In this document: positions 1-10,378 of the stretch, piece after piece | How the letters are laid out: the number at the start of each line of letters is the position of its first letter | Numbering within the stretch: the first letter of the stretch is position 1 | DNA from: Zygnema cylindricum | Lineage: Eukaryota > Streptophyta > Zygnematophyceae > Zygnematales > Zygnemataceae | Length of the DNA: 25,604 nucleotides | Direction: 5' to 3' | NCBI GenBank assembly: GCA_037447655.1 | Contig: JBBHKE010002085.1 | Span: 202,965-228,568, forward strand | Position numbers and translations under genes: made by a program | Notes under the pieces: generated by a model | Told to the model about the DNA's origin: nothing | The model's database searches: none | The model's input: only the letters and a program-made list of their open reading frames with translations

Positions 1-778
1 TTAGCCTGCCAACTACAATAGCGGGTTTTCAAACCTCTTAGAACTTCGCGGCTGTCATTAGTACAAACATTTTTTTTTTATCGTCATGCTGTGACATGCC
101 GTTACCCAACCTACACATGCATTTACGTGAAAAAGACCATTTGTTGGGGTAAAAAACGGACTACCTCCAAGTGGTATTCGAGAGAGTGGCACCTCGAGTG
201 CGCTTCAAGATTCTCCAAACTTTTGGGCGATAACATCAACCGTCCGATTATGACTTTTCGAAGCAAGAGGTCACGTCGTCCAGTGATTAATTACTCTCCT
301 CAGGAGGAGAGTAGCCAATCACCGGACGTGTAAATGTTTACGCGTGGAAAGTACGAGCCACACGCCTTCGTACAGGCGGGAATCAACTCCAACGAAAACC
401 ACAAAAAAAAAATTTGTTGAAGAATTGTCGTGACGCCTCCTCCACGATCCGCTAACATCTGGAATTTATGGTGCCACGACGAAACACGAACGACAAAATA
501 GTTACAAAAATTACAAAACATGAACGTAAAAATTGTACATTCATGTAATTTAATTTTGCGGCTGGATGTACGAATACTATTTCACATATTTTGCTCTGGA
601 ATCTTTGACTGCTCGTCGTCAGAACATGAACCTACGTGCGTCCAATCGAAAGAAAGCACGTACGCGATAGATTCTATTGTTGACACGATCTGATGGAGAA
701 GTGAACGACGTATTACTGGCAGTAAACGTTTCCGTACGATTACTATTGGCGCCTGATGGAGAAGCGGCCTTAGGGCAT
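1..778. other. Intergenic, probably transposon-derived DNA with a strong hairpin
   Basis: No gene is recognised. The short open frames here show no family motif and overlap on opposite strands. The base style (AT-rich, many GTAC and TACG words) resembles the DNA-element relics just downstream. The one clear structure is the inverted repeat at 272-330, listed separately. A short direct repeat, CTGATGGAGAAG, occurs near 690 and again near 752. Confidence 0.4.
272..330. repeat. Long imperfect hairpin with perfect 10-bp inner stem
   Basis: TACTCTCCTC at 292-301 pairs perfectly with 304-313 across a two-base loop. GTGATT at 283-288 pairs with 317-322, GTCC at 278-281 with 324-327, and CAC at 272-274 with 328-330. 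Together this is a roughly 60-nt cruciform or hairpin. It resembles the C/G-rich hairpins found inside the DNA elements at 1.2 and 4.07 kb, so it may be the centre of another, unresolved element. Confidence 0.7.
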
Positions 779-1135
779 GGTTACATCAGGAGGTCTCTGT
801 AATAGTACGGACATCAAAATTTATGTATTACAGAGGCCTCGGTTACATCGCGTATAGTCTGTAAATAGATTTTACATACGTGCTGTTTTTTGAGTGGCTC
901 CACGTAAGTCGACGATCAAATCTCTAAAATCGCAAAGATTTTAAAACCAACCATTTTCTTATGCAAATCCGTACTTGCGTACTTCACACGTGTACTTCGC
1001 AAGTGTACCGCGTCAATGTACCTCAGAGATCTCCTTCACTCTGCTGACTTTCAGGAAAAAACCGTATTTCTTTTCGGCAAAGATTTTACGGTCACCTTGT
1101 CCGGAGGCACGTGACTTTGGGGGCGTGTGAAAATT
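779..1135. repeat. Diverged copy of a segment of the hAT-type element, without the Harbinger insertion
   Basis: This stretch aligns to 3732-3861 followed directly by 4606-4830 of the hAT-type element: a stem-loop block (GAGGTCTCTGTAATA paired with TATTACAGAGGCCTC), then the block starting GACGATCAAATCTCTAAAATCG. At the position where the 3.4-5.0 kb copy carries the 738-bp Harbinger-like insertion, this copy has a single TAA (near 898-900). It is therefore a natural empty site and dates that insertion as later than the duplication of the segment. No hAT ends are visible around this copy. Confidence 0.7.
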
Positions 1136-1144
1136 TTCAGTTTT

Positions 1145-1489
1145 CATCGACACACGTGTCTATCGTCCAAGTGTAGCGAATTGAATGGTTCTGTATTGGT
1201 GAACCCACCTCCGCGAGGTGGGTTCACCAATACAGAGGAGCATGGAGCAATTGCTTCGTAGATGAAGACCAAAATGTGATCGGACGGTCGACGTCTTCTC
1301 CCGGATACTTGGAGAATCGTTATACTATTTTCTGTAATGTTGTTACATATCAAATATGTAGCGACGTGGCACCACACTTATGCTAACACGTGGATTACAG
1401 ACTCTGCGCAATGGAACTTCGTTCAAATTGTAGCATTCTGTAATGTTGGCCATACAATTACAAAATGTCCTAATGGAACTTCACCCTTA
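1145..1489. mobile_element. Rearranged relic of the Harbinger-like element (one end present)
   Basis: The right end, AATGGAACTTCACCC followed by TTA at about 1472-1489, matches the right TIR of the 3865-4602 element. So do the blocks upstream (ACACGTGG...TTACAGACTCT). The block from about 1150 to 1345, with the central hairpin, matches 3958-4150 only in reverse orientation, so this copy has an internal inversion relative to the other. The left terminal repeat was not found, so the copy is partial. Confidence 0.55.
1190..1236. repeat. Perfect 22-bp stem hairpin with 3-nt loop
   Basis: Positions 1190-1211 are the exact reverse complement of 1215-1236, with loop CGC at 1212-1214. The inner ten bases, AACCCACCTC, are identical to those of the hairpin at 4063-4095. 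The outer arms differ in sequence between the two copies but are perfectly paired in both. Confidence 0.9.
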
Positions 1490-1514
1490 GCCGCAAAATT
1501 GAAATTTCGTCGTC
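1490..1514 (+). repeat. Left arm of a perfect 25-bp inverted repeat (partner 2765-2789)
   Basis: The 25 bases at 1490-1514 are the exact reverse complement of 2765-2789. The pair flanks the foldback at 1536-1808 and the Harbinger-like element at 1813-2761, so it may be the terminal repeat of an older element that hosts both. An outward AACTTC is shared on both sides after a 7-base offset. No convincing target duplication was found. Confidence 0.6.
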
Positions 1515-1535
1515 CAAGCGTTACATTTAACTTGG

Positions 1536-1808
1536 ACGCAAATTGAAACGAAACCTCTCTAAACTGAAGTACTGTAAGTCTTGAATGGAAATATTAAAAC
1601 GGTAATGTAAAATTGTTGATTCGTAGATAGTGTGGCTCGATTTCGTCGCGCGTGACGACGCGCATTTTTTTCATTTAATTTCAATTGATATTTTTACGCC
1701 GGTTCGTTTTATTATAGTGTACAAAGTTTATTTCGTTTCATGTGTTTTAATATTTCCGTACAAAACTTACAGTACTTCAGTATAAAGAGGTTTCGTTTCA
1801 ATTTGCGT
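1536..1808. mobile_element. Foldback (inverted-repeat) element, 65-bp arms
   Basis: The arm 1536-1600 is the reverse complement of 1744-1808 at roughly 90 percent identity by eye (both contain CGAAACCTCT and GAAGTACTGTAAG). About 143 bp of AT-rich, non-coding loop lies between them. The right arm ends two bases before the TAA that borders the next element. This is a typical MITE-like foldback; its superfamily is not clear. Confidence 0.65.
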
Positions 1809-1812
1809 CTAA

Positions 1813-2761
1813 GGGTACGTCCCCATGTGTTAAAGTATTTACTTTTCTCTGTCATTTTGCCCTAAAATTCAGAACTTTGACAAAAACTTTAGCCGTACGA
1901 GAAAATCATTTTTACCAAAGTAGAGTGAACGTCAATTCATACTTTGGATGTACGGCGTGTTTGTCGTCATGTGAGGGTATTTTGGCGTTTTCCCCTTTTC
2001 GACCCCAGGGCAAGAGAATCCAGCCCAGAAAAAAAACTTCATCCAAAATCACCTCGAGGGGGTGATTTTAGTTCAAGTACCGCCCAAATAGCGAATGAAA
2101 AACGACCCACGCACGCGCCACAAGAGTGAGAAAATTTTAGGACGAGGGAGAGTCCTCGTTATTTTTCTCCGTGCCCATCACGCGCATGTACGGAAAAAAA
2201 TTGCAGGGGTCTCGGACCTCCACTTTCATTCATGGGGTCCTTTGCAAAATTTTGCGCCGTCGTTGCCTCTCCCCTCTCCCTCTCACATTATCGCTGTCAT
2301 CTCACACTTTTAAGAATGAGACACGACAATATTGGTATAAAATGAAAGATCGTTTAAAAATATTATTTTTGAAAATTTTGAAGTTTTTTTTTTAATGGCA
2401 AGTCGAGTGAGAAATGTAGAAAAAACGATATTAGGAAACCATGGCAGAAAGTTGTTGAATCAGTGACGTCGAAGTTGTCACAAGTGAGCATGACATCACA
2501 ATGTCACCAAACCCGAAACATCTACAATTTCAAAAAAAATCTGGACGTCTACCACTGTTGCTGTTTTTGTTGGCGTCACTAATCGCCGGAATTTTCGTGG
2601 TCAGCTTCAATCGTCACAAGTTGTACCTACGTCTACAACCGTCACATTTCAAAGTTACGATTTCATTTTCGCACATTGGGACGCTCTTCAAAGTAGTACG
2701 TAGAATCTTCACTACAGTCCAAAATACTTTATCAAAGTACCGATTACATGGGGACACCCCG
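1813..2761. mobile_element. Harbinger-like non-autonomous DNA element (about 949 bp)
   Basis: The left end GGGTACGTCCCCATGT and the right end ACATGGGGACACCCC are imperfect inverted repeats with a shared core GTCCCCATGT. TAA lies just outside the left end (1810-1812) and outside the right end (2762-2764), as expected for the 3-bp TWA target duplication of PIF/Harbinger. No transposase is present. The interior shares words with the 10894-11668 element (GCAGGGGTCTCG, CAATCGTCACAA), so the two are relatives. A smaller hairpin, AAAATCACC paired with GGTGATTTT, lies near 2045-2070. The superfamily is inferred from TSD size and the GGG start. Confidence 0.6.
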
Positions 2762-2764
2762 TAA

Positions 2765-2789
2765 GACGACGAAATTTCAATTTTGCGGC
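2765..2789 (-). repeat. Right arm of the perfect 25-bp inverted repeat (partner 1490-1514)
   Basis: Exact reverse complement of 1490-1514; see that entry for context. Confidence 0.6.
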
Positions 2790-3432
2790 GAAGTTAAAAT
2801 CCAACGTGCTCTCACCGTGGAGCTCACGTAAAGACAAAAAGTGACTTTCTGCAACACTTTTATTTACATGTGGTTGCCGCAGTTTTGTTACCGTAAACAT
2901 TCGCCGACCGTGTGAATTGCTAATTTTTTTATGACAGTAGACGTTCGCAAGCGCGGCGAAAGTTTAAGCGGTTGAAACAATATTTTGAAAGTCAAAGCTA
3001 TCCAACCGATTGACTGTCAAATTTAGACTCAATGGTACTTTACTTGTACCAATGTGTACTTCAAACGTACATTTTTTGACAAAATGACGTAAGTGACTGT
3101 GCGCAACCAAAACAGTCACTTTCATGATCAATTCCCACTATAATTCACATCTGATTTCTATTTATAACATTAATATAGTTACTGTTTAATTATACTGATT
3201 TTTAATAGTTACAGTTGTGTGCAAAAAGTGTCATTTCGCACTAAAAATGTTTAAAATTTCATAAAATGTTACAGAAAGAGTGTCAGACAAAGGCGTCGAC
3301 ACGCGAAAGTGAGTGCGTCGACACGAAAAAGCGCCCTCAGATTTGATTCCCAGTGATAAAGACGCGGTAAAATTACGCGAACTTGGTGTCCTGTTCTTAC
3401 ATGTTCAAACATCGACAATGTAACCACAAGCT
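2790..3432. other. Non-coding, AT-rich; no gene seen
   Basis: No recognisable coding region. The stretch has a local repeat of GCGTCGACACG (about 3295 and 3318) and otherwise resembles degraded transposon DNA. Confidence 0.4.
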
Positions 3433-3864
3433 ATACCGGCTAGTGTTGGGTATCTGGTAAATCCATATCGCGATAATTTCGATATTCGATATATTGAATA
3501 TCGATCGAGCAAAATCCTCGATATATCGTACCGGGACCAACATAAATTATCGTGATATATAGTATTTTATTTAATTTAATATTTTATATTTTTATGTAAT
3601 ATGTTATTTTAGAGAAAAAGACAAATTGTGTGATAATCCACGTACGACGTGATTTTCGTTCCGTAGACGCCGCAAAATGTAACCGACAAAAAAGTACCAA
3701 TTCTGTAATTTATATAATTACTTATTTGGGGTATGGTTACACCAGGAGGTCTCTGTAATAGTACGGACAACAAAATTTATGTATTATAGAGGCCTCGGTT
3801 ACATCGCGTATCGTCTGTAAACAAGTTTTTACATACGTGTTTTGATTTGAGTGGTTCCTTCTAA

Positions 3865-4602
3865 GGGTGACGTTCCATCAAGCAAAAAGTGGCGTAGTTT
3901 ACAAAAATCCGCGACCCTCCGTACCAAATCGTACCGCCTATTTTGTTTTTATACGAAATACAACATTACAGAGAATCTTGCCGATACTCTCCGAAGGTAT
4001 TGGAGGTAATACTGGCCGTCGGATGTTCATCTACGAGGAGTTCGCTTCATTTTTTTTTGTAACTGTCAACCCACCTCCTCGAGGTGGGTTGACAGATACA
4101 GAAGAAAAAAAGTTCGTGACACGCTGGATGATTAAGCTACGTGTCATGACGGAAAACCAATGAAAAATCTTAAGATTTGCACATGACACTCGCTTTCCAA
4201 AATACAACCGAAAATAAAAACGAAATTTTGTAACATTCCTTCGTCACGCTATTTTTGGTAAATTTTGTTCGTCACACTATTTCTCTCAAAGGACTTTCGT
4301 TATGTTCGAAAACAGAAACCCTAAAAAATGAGCTGGCGTACAAACTGGCGTATGCAAAAAGTACAAAAGTTCTGTCGTATGATGATTTCGTACGTAGGTA
4401 CATGGTACGAAAGTGAAGATTTTACGCTAAGTTTGTCGGTGCTAAAAATCTAAAATATTTTCAATATCGGATCGTAGATTGCGTGGCGCCAGTCACTTTG
4501 AACACGTGGCTTACAGACTCTACGTGATGGAACATCGGCTCAATCGACCCGGTCTGTAGAGTTTGCCGTACAATTACAGAAGCGTGTGATGGAACTTCAC
4601 CC
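3865..4602. mobile_element. Harbinger-like MITE nested inside the hAT-type element
   Basis: The ends GGGTGACGTTCCATCA (3865-3880) and TGATGGAACTTCACCC (4587-4602) are inverted repeats matching at 15 of 16 bases, flanked by TAA on each side (3862-3864, 4603-4605). The related segment at 779-1135 has a single TAA at this point, so the insertion is confirmed by an empty-site paralogue. There is no coding capacity. A perfect hairpin is at 4063-4095. A 3-bp TAA duplication with GGG-starting ends fits PIF/Harbinger (Tourist-like). Confidence 0.8.
4063..4095. repeat. Perfect 15-bp stem hairpin with 3-nt loop
   Basis: Positions 4063-4077 pair exactly with 4081-4095 across loop CTC. The core AACCCACCTC is shared with the 1190-1236 hairpin, while the flanking arm (CTGTC/GACAG) differs from that copy yet is fully paired. 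Confidence 0.9.
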
Positions 4603-5013
4603 TAAGTTGACGATCAAATCTCTAAAATCGTCAAAGATTTGAAAACCGACCATTTTCATATGGAAATCCGTACTTGCGTATTATGTACGTGTACTTCGCA
4701 AGTGTACCTCGTCAATGTACCTCAGAGATATCCTTCACTCTGGTGACCTTCAGAAAAAAACCGTATTTCTTTTCGGCAAAGATTTTATGGTCACCTTGTC
4801 CGAAGACACGTGACTTTGGAGACCTGTGATTTTTTTTTTTTTTTTTAATGCCTTGATATATTGGCGATACGATATATCGGTGATGTATCGGCAACATATC
4901 GCGATATTTTAATTTTCAATATATCGAAGAGATATATCGATTATCGGGTACCTGAAATTCGATATATATCGAATATCGGCAAAAGGTCCTCGATACCCAA
5001 CACTAATACCGCC

Positions 5014-5251
5014 TACTACACCGTGAAACGCTATTAGCGTGAAGAAATAACTAGTGAAAAAATTTGCCAATTACGTCTTTTTTCGGTACACACTTGTCCG
5101 ATCGTGGATCTGACTGTTGCGATTGAAAAGTAAGGTTCTCGGCTTCCGATTGGCAATCTCAAATTGAAAACCGGACAAGAGTATACTAAGAAAAGATATT
5201 TTTAAGTGGCGAAAATAATCTTAACACTAATAGCGATACACGGTGTAGTGT
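5014..5251. mobile_element. Small TIR element, CACTA-like ends
   Basis: About 28 bp at the left end (ACTACACCGTG...CGCTATTAGCGT) is the inverted repeat of the right end (ACACTAATAGCG...CACGGTGTAGTG) with a few mismatches. Read from the right end inward, the terminus is CACTACACCG, which fits the CACTA start; the left end has T in place of the first C. No 3-bp duplication is evident. The hAT-type element has inserted immediately to the left. A related end occurs at 10750-10778. Confidence 0.5.
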
Positions 5252-6205
5252 TGCGTATTGTATCCATCTGATCCATGTGCGATGCACTCATACGTTTTGT
5301 CTACAGAAGCGTACCACACAGCCGATTTTAAAAAACGCACCGAACGAATAATGTCCGATATGCCAACGTCAAAGATGTTTTTCAAACAACCAATTGCCGA
5401 CGAAACTGAGTATAGCCTACATAGAAACCACATTGGATATACACACTGCAAGTGACGATTGTAAACTTCAAGAAGAGCTAAGAGGGTGGTTCTTTATGTT
5501 TATGAAGGGCTGAGTGAAACTTCGAACGCGGAAAAGTCGGAGAAACTAAGCTTCGGAAAAAAAAACCTAAGAATGTTAGAGTAATAGGATCACTGGTTGG
5601 AGCAATTTTTTACCATTTTAACCTTCTAACAACACAAACAAATCCAACAGAAAAAGGAAAGAAAACGAGGAAAAACAATGAAACAAAAGAGCAAATAACA
5701 AAGCCATGTTTCTTTCATTAGAAACAATGCATAATTTCTCAATCCCTTGTTCAAATCAATGTCGTATAAAATAGACATGAACATAGATTATAAAGTTTAT
5801 ATCTATTTTTTTTATGCCTAAATTAAGTGTTAAAAATACATTTCATGCTCATATTTGTGCGAGTCCAGTGACTGATGCCTCAAGTAGAGAATTCAAGTAA
5901 TTTTTCTTTTTTTTAACATTGAAGCCAAAATTGAAGACAAGCTTGAGGGCACGCTTGAACCAATGATTGATTTACTGAAGATGTTAAAAAAAAATAATAC
6001 TAGTTACAATGGACTACCTTACGTGTGTGCAGACTAAAATATGTCAAATGAATACCTTCGACAGCTTGCTCGTGAGATACAGGGCTCAAAAAGTTGAATA
6101 ACTGAGATGCTGATGGACGACCGTATCTGTAAATCTGAATCTTTCTTGACATTGGAGGGTTCTATTGGCCCAATCAACTAACCAAGTCATTAAAAAAACT
6201 GAAAT
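5252..6205. other. Intergenic region downstream of the bL19 gene
   Basis: This holds the 3' untranslated region of the minus-strand bL19 gene and then AT-rich intergenic sequence. I see no clear polyadenylation hexamer. Short open frames near 5230-5455 overlap on both strands with no motif. A plus-strand stretch near 5923-5995 reads as a plausible acidic peptide but has no convincing splice context, so it is not called. Confidence 0.4.
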
Positions 6206-9200
6206 TTAATTCACTGTTGAAAGCTTAGCAATCTTATCGCGCAAGTAATACAACTTGGCACGCCGAACTTTCCTCTTATCAACTACCTTAAGCTCCTTGA
6301 TATTGGGAGAAAACCTGCAACCCACCCCAGGGACAATATCAACAAACAAATCGACAAGAGAATGAGCCAACAAATCAACAAACCAATCTATGAACGAATC
6401 AACAAACCGATCAGTGAAGAAATCAACAAACAATTCAATGTCAGCGTATGACTGTGCGATTTAATCAGCCAACGAATCAGCGAACTAACAAACGAACAAA
6501 CCAACAAACAAACCTTCAGAGGCTCGGACACGAAGCAGTTGAAGTCGGTAAGAATACAAGGCATGATGTGCAAAAAAACACGAAGAAAGAGACGACAACA
6601 ATGAAAAAACTGAGAATGCGAGAAAGAGTTCTGTAAATAGTCCCGTAAAATCACCAGCAAACATCGAAAAACAGGAACACCACTTTCCCTATGCTACAGA
6701 AAGGTTCACATATTCACAAAGCACCTGATAATACAGCCTCCAACCAGGTGGACAAATGAAACTTGCAACTGCAGTCAAAAGCGTTGGGAGGGGAACTGCT
6801 GAACTTCTGAAAACAAAGACCACATGAGCTGATTTCGAAGCGCCAACACACATAACTAGACAAAGCACTTTATAGGGTTCACAATAGTTTCAAGGGTTTT
6901 ACTGATCGCCCCTCTTACCGAAAAATCAAGCAGAGGGTCTGGATTGGCTAGGTGAGACATGCTAATCTTATCAAGATAACGCATGAAAGTGTACTTACAC
7001 GGGGAAAACCATCTCCACTCCAACACCAGCCAAAATTCTTCGAATTCGGAAGGTTGAGTTGATGCCTGCATTGTGCTTAGCAATCACTATTCCTCGGACC
7101 AGCGAAATACGGTTCTTGTTTTCGGGAATCTCCTGTTTACATCAATTTATACCCAAACTTCTTGTTGATACGATAAATAGGGCCCTCACATAAAAGACGG
7201 CTTCAAAAAATTTCAGCAAGTAACACATTTTTTTGACAGTCCGGGTACTAGTTCATCAAACTAGCATTTTTGTGAGATGTGTGAAGCACAGAGACTGGAC
7301 TAAGAGAAATTGAATGATGTCAATTTGCGTTGACAAACATTGAGTGGCCTTATGTTTACTTACGCCTCTGCCTAAATTTGTCAGATAGCTGAAAATTTCA
7401 CTGTGACATGCCTCCAACATTCAGCATGTATAACATACCGCCGAAATCCTCTATAGCAGAGCAAAATGCAATACAGTGTGGACAAGGATGTAGCAAGTAA
7501 GCAGTAATTACTAAATCAGTTGTCTTTTTAACAGCCACAAAAAAAACAGGGGCAGTTCCGACTCACCCACAGCCATCACAAAAGCACCTAAATGCCCAAT
7601 AATATGTGTGTAGGTTGAAGTTTAGGGCCTCACAACTCTCATAGCGATGATATCTCCTGTTCGTAGATCAGGAATATTGCGACCCATCCGGGCGGCTGCA
7701 ACCGCCTCATCATTCAAAATCTGCAAAATCAAACCAAGCAGTATTACAACATTGACCCTTCCAAACATTTAACAAGGCGAATGGAAAAGAAAATGGTTGA
7801 TCAAAGCTGACAGTGTCAGATTCTAGAAGAATGATGCAACATCCATAAGATCAATATCAGACCAAGAGGTTCTTGACAATTTTTTCTCACCTTACATAAA
7901 ACAGATGACAGTCGTAACTAACATGAAATTAAGTGGAAAACGAGTATCCACACAGGCAATTACGTATGAATAGCAAAATCATACCATTTTCCCACCATAG
8001 TCGCAAATACATTCAGATAGATACCCATGGGATACACACATTTGTAAAAAACTTCTCAAAAAGCTCAGGATTACTCATCAGACAAGATCACAAAATAAGG
8101 TTTCCCCTAATATAGCTTTTTAATTAATGTGGAAACAATCAATGAGAAAAGATGTAAAATGACAGAATGAGGTTCCTGCAACCCCATGGTCGAAACTGCT
8201 CTCAATAAACTTATCATCACACGCGAAGATAATAGCCACCATTATGGGCCTAGAAAAAGTTAGGATAAAAACACATTAACATTGAGGGGAACAACCGTTT
8301 ACAACTCTTAAATAATTAAAAACGATTACCATTACAAATAATAATTATAAATTAGCTGATAAAACTATAATTACAAATTATGTAATACTATAAAAAACAT
8401 GATGTATTATAAATTTTTTTTTTGTATAATGAAAGCAATACATAATGTACATACATGCATCGGTAAAATGTACGTTATATATTGTACAATATATTATGAT
8501 GTATATGCCCTATCTATATGATTATACTACTATATTATGTATACAATTTTATAGAGAATATCAGATAACTATTTACCTTTTGCTCTCCATAATTACCAAT
8601 ATAGTTATTATTAATAACAATGATTACATTTATCAATAATAAATTACTATTAAATCATATCTATATTCACTATTTAAATTTACACCTCTCCACTTTTATT
8701 ACCAAGAGCTCCTGTAGACTTAATCCAGAGACAATTTCCTAAATAATTTGATCTATCACTCCTTCAACTTAGCATTCTTGATACATATTTCTTAGCGTTT
8801 ATATGCGGGTAAATATAAACAGATCCGCCACCATGTTATGTGGGCTATTTATTATGCTATTTACCTCAGGTGAACCACCCATGTTTAGTGCATAACCGAC
8901 ATTGATCCAGAAAAAAACACTGTCACTCCTATTCAGCTTTTATATCTTTGACAATTCTGGAGGATAACTGTGGCAATATTTAAGCTTTTTGTTCAACTAC
9001 CACTAATTCGATACCCATAATCATTCTAAACCCTTTTCCAATCAGTCGTGAAATTAAGAGGTTCTCAAAACTCAGTACCCTAAAGAAGGAGAGAGCTGTC
9101 ATAGCGTTTCATAGTTGCTGATGCCTTTGAGAGAAGTACCGTGGTTATAAAAGCACATGACTGCAAATTACAAACAAGGAAAGAACCCTTCCTTCTTTCC

Positions 9201-10378
9201 TATGACAATACCCACCTAGAGTTCAACTGAAAACAGTATTACGTCCAAAAAACGAGACTGGTCATCAGGTTGACTTACCTGCATAATGTGGCCTGCTTTC
9301 TTTGTCAGAGCCTTTGATTTCAATGCAGCTCGACCTGTGAGTGGTTCTTCAGCTTGCGGTGAAGTTGCTTCACTCTCTGCCACCTCAGCAGTGGCATGCG
9401 CGACACCAACAACTGTCCTACTTGCCGGCACAGATTGACGATATAGTGTGACTGAAGAAGAAGACAAGAAGATACAAAATTTCATATCCAACATAAGAAC
9501 AAGTAGAAAAGCAATGTTGGATAAATCTCAAGAGACACAAAAGAGTAATGCTGCTATATGCATGTCAGCTTCAACTCATTTTGGCTAATTTCTTTAGAGA
9601 ATTTTCATGCATTCAAAGCCAATTGATATGCTATGCTTTACAGAAAATTAGGAACATAATAGCATAGTTCTAATAAACATAACTCTTTACTTCCTCCCTT
9701 TCAATGGTACGTAAGCAGGAACGACATACAACAAGAACAAAAAGAGCACGAACAGTGAATTGACTCGACTCGAAAACATTTCATAGAAAAAGGTAAAACC
9801 TTCACCGGTCCAACACCGACTTCAGGAAGGATGAAGACGGTTTACTGCCACGTAACAGCCCATAAACACGCCCTAAAACAATAAATATTCACAGGGTGAG
9901 CACATATCCCTTCGCTTAATTTAAGGCTCCATTATATCTAACATTCAAGGGGTTTTTCGTTTGGTACAAGGCATACCTGATGATGGAAGAGCTTGTGACA
10001 AGCTGCGCCACCATGGCCGAAGAATGGGAGTTGCTGAAGAAGAACGGCATGCTGATTCCGAGGACAGAAGGGCGGGAAAAGCCAGGCCACTTGCAGTGGG
10101 ACTCACAAGCTGAGAAATAGAAACATACGTAAGAAATTTTTTAGCTAACTTTTTAATGAAAATAGACAATTGATACAATTAAACTACATCATCATGGAAG
10201 GTATGTCTAGACTTTGCAGAAGGAGTGGCAAGCCTTCTCCATATCCATGAAGAGATAAAAGGAGAGGGAAGAGGAGAAGGATGGAACAAAAGAATGGAAG
10301 GGTGAGAGTGCGGGAGGGAAAGTGCGAGATGAAAAGGAAGAAGAATGGAAAGGTTACCTTCTGAACCGCAAGCGCCAT
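6206..10378 (-). CDS. RPL19: Plastid 50S ribosomal protein bL19, nuclear-encoded, six exons
   Basis: Structural protein of the large ribosomal subunit; bL19 sits at the interface with the small subunit. Coding exons (minus strand) are 10378-10358, 10109-9977, 9451-9279, 7720-7634, 7132-6999 and 6314-6206, which join in frame to 218 residues plus TAA. Donors are GTAAC, GTATG, GTAAG, GTGAG and GTAAG; all acceptors end in CAG. Residues 1 to about 75 are rich in Ala, Ser and Arg with few acids, as in a plastid transit peptide. The mature part carries family hallmarks: LRTGD (about 129-133), [12 protein letters not shown] (about 166-177) and [12 protein letters not shown] near the end, finishing LSTVN. 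The C-terminus resembles plant plastid bL19 rather than the longer bacterial tail. The start is chosen for its ACCATGG context; an in-frame ATG at 10402 would add eight residues. No stop or frameshift is seen. Targeting is inferred, not shown. Confidence 0.93.
6340..6520. repeat. Degenerate tandem repeat in intron 5 of the bL19 gene
   Basis: Imperfect tandem units built on AATCAACAAACC and related words (AACAAACAAATC, CAACAAATCAAC, AACGAATCAACA) run through this stretch just upstream of the last exon. The consistent unit length is about 12 to 20 bp. It lies wholly within the 6998-6315 intron. Confidence 0.6.
8280..8680. other. Very AT-rich segment within intron 3 of the bL19 gene
   Basis: About 400 bp made almost entirely of A and T with many short TATA-like palindromes, inside the 9278-7721 intron, the longest in the gene (1,558 bp). 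It could be an old MITE or simple AT expansion; I found no terminal repeats to decide. Confidence 0.45.

Larger units (their letters stand above)
3441..5005. mobile_element. hAT-type non-autonomous DNA transposon (1,565 bp)
   Basis: The ends are perfect 14-bp inverted repeats: TAGTGTTGGGTATC at 3441-3454 and its reverse complement at 4992-5005. They are flanked by 8-bp direct repeats, ATACCGGC (3433-3440) and ATACCGCC (5006-5013), differing at one base. TAGTG-type ends with an 8-bp duplication are the hAT signature. Subterminal regions on both sides are dense in ATCGATAT-like palindromic words, plausible transposase-binding arrays. There is no transposase ORF, so it would depend on a helper. 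It contains a 738-bp Harbinger-like insertion and a segment shared with 779-1135. Confidence 0.85.

Noticed and set aside
3867-4163. 98-codon plus-strand frame in the nested Harbinger-like element
   Set aside because: It begins at the TIR, crosses the perfect hairpin, and has no DDE or Myb-like features; not a transposase.
5923-5995. Possible short plus-strand exon with an acidic peptide
   Set aside because: It has no convincing splice sites, no flanking exons, and the stretch lies in the 3' region of the bL19 gene on the other strand.
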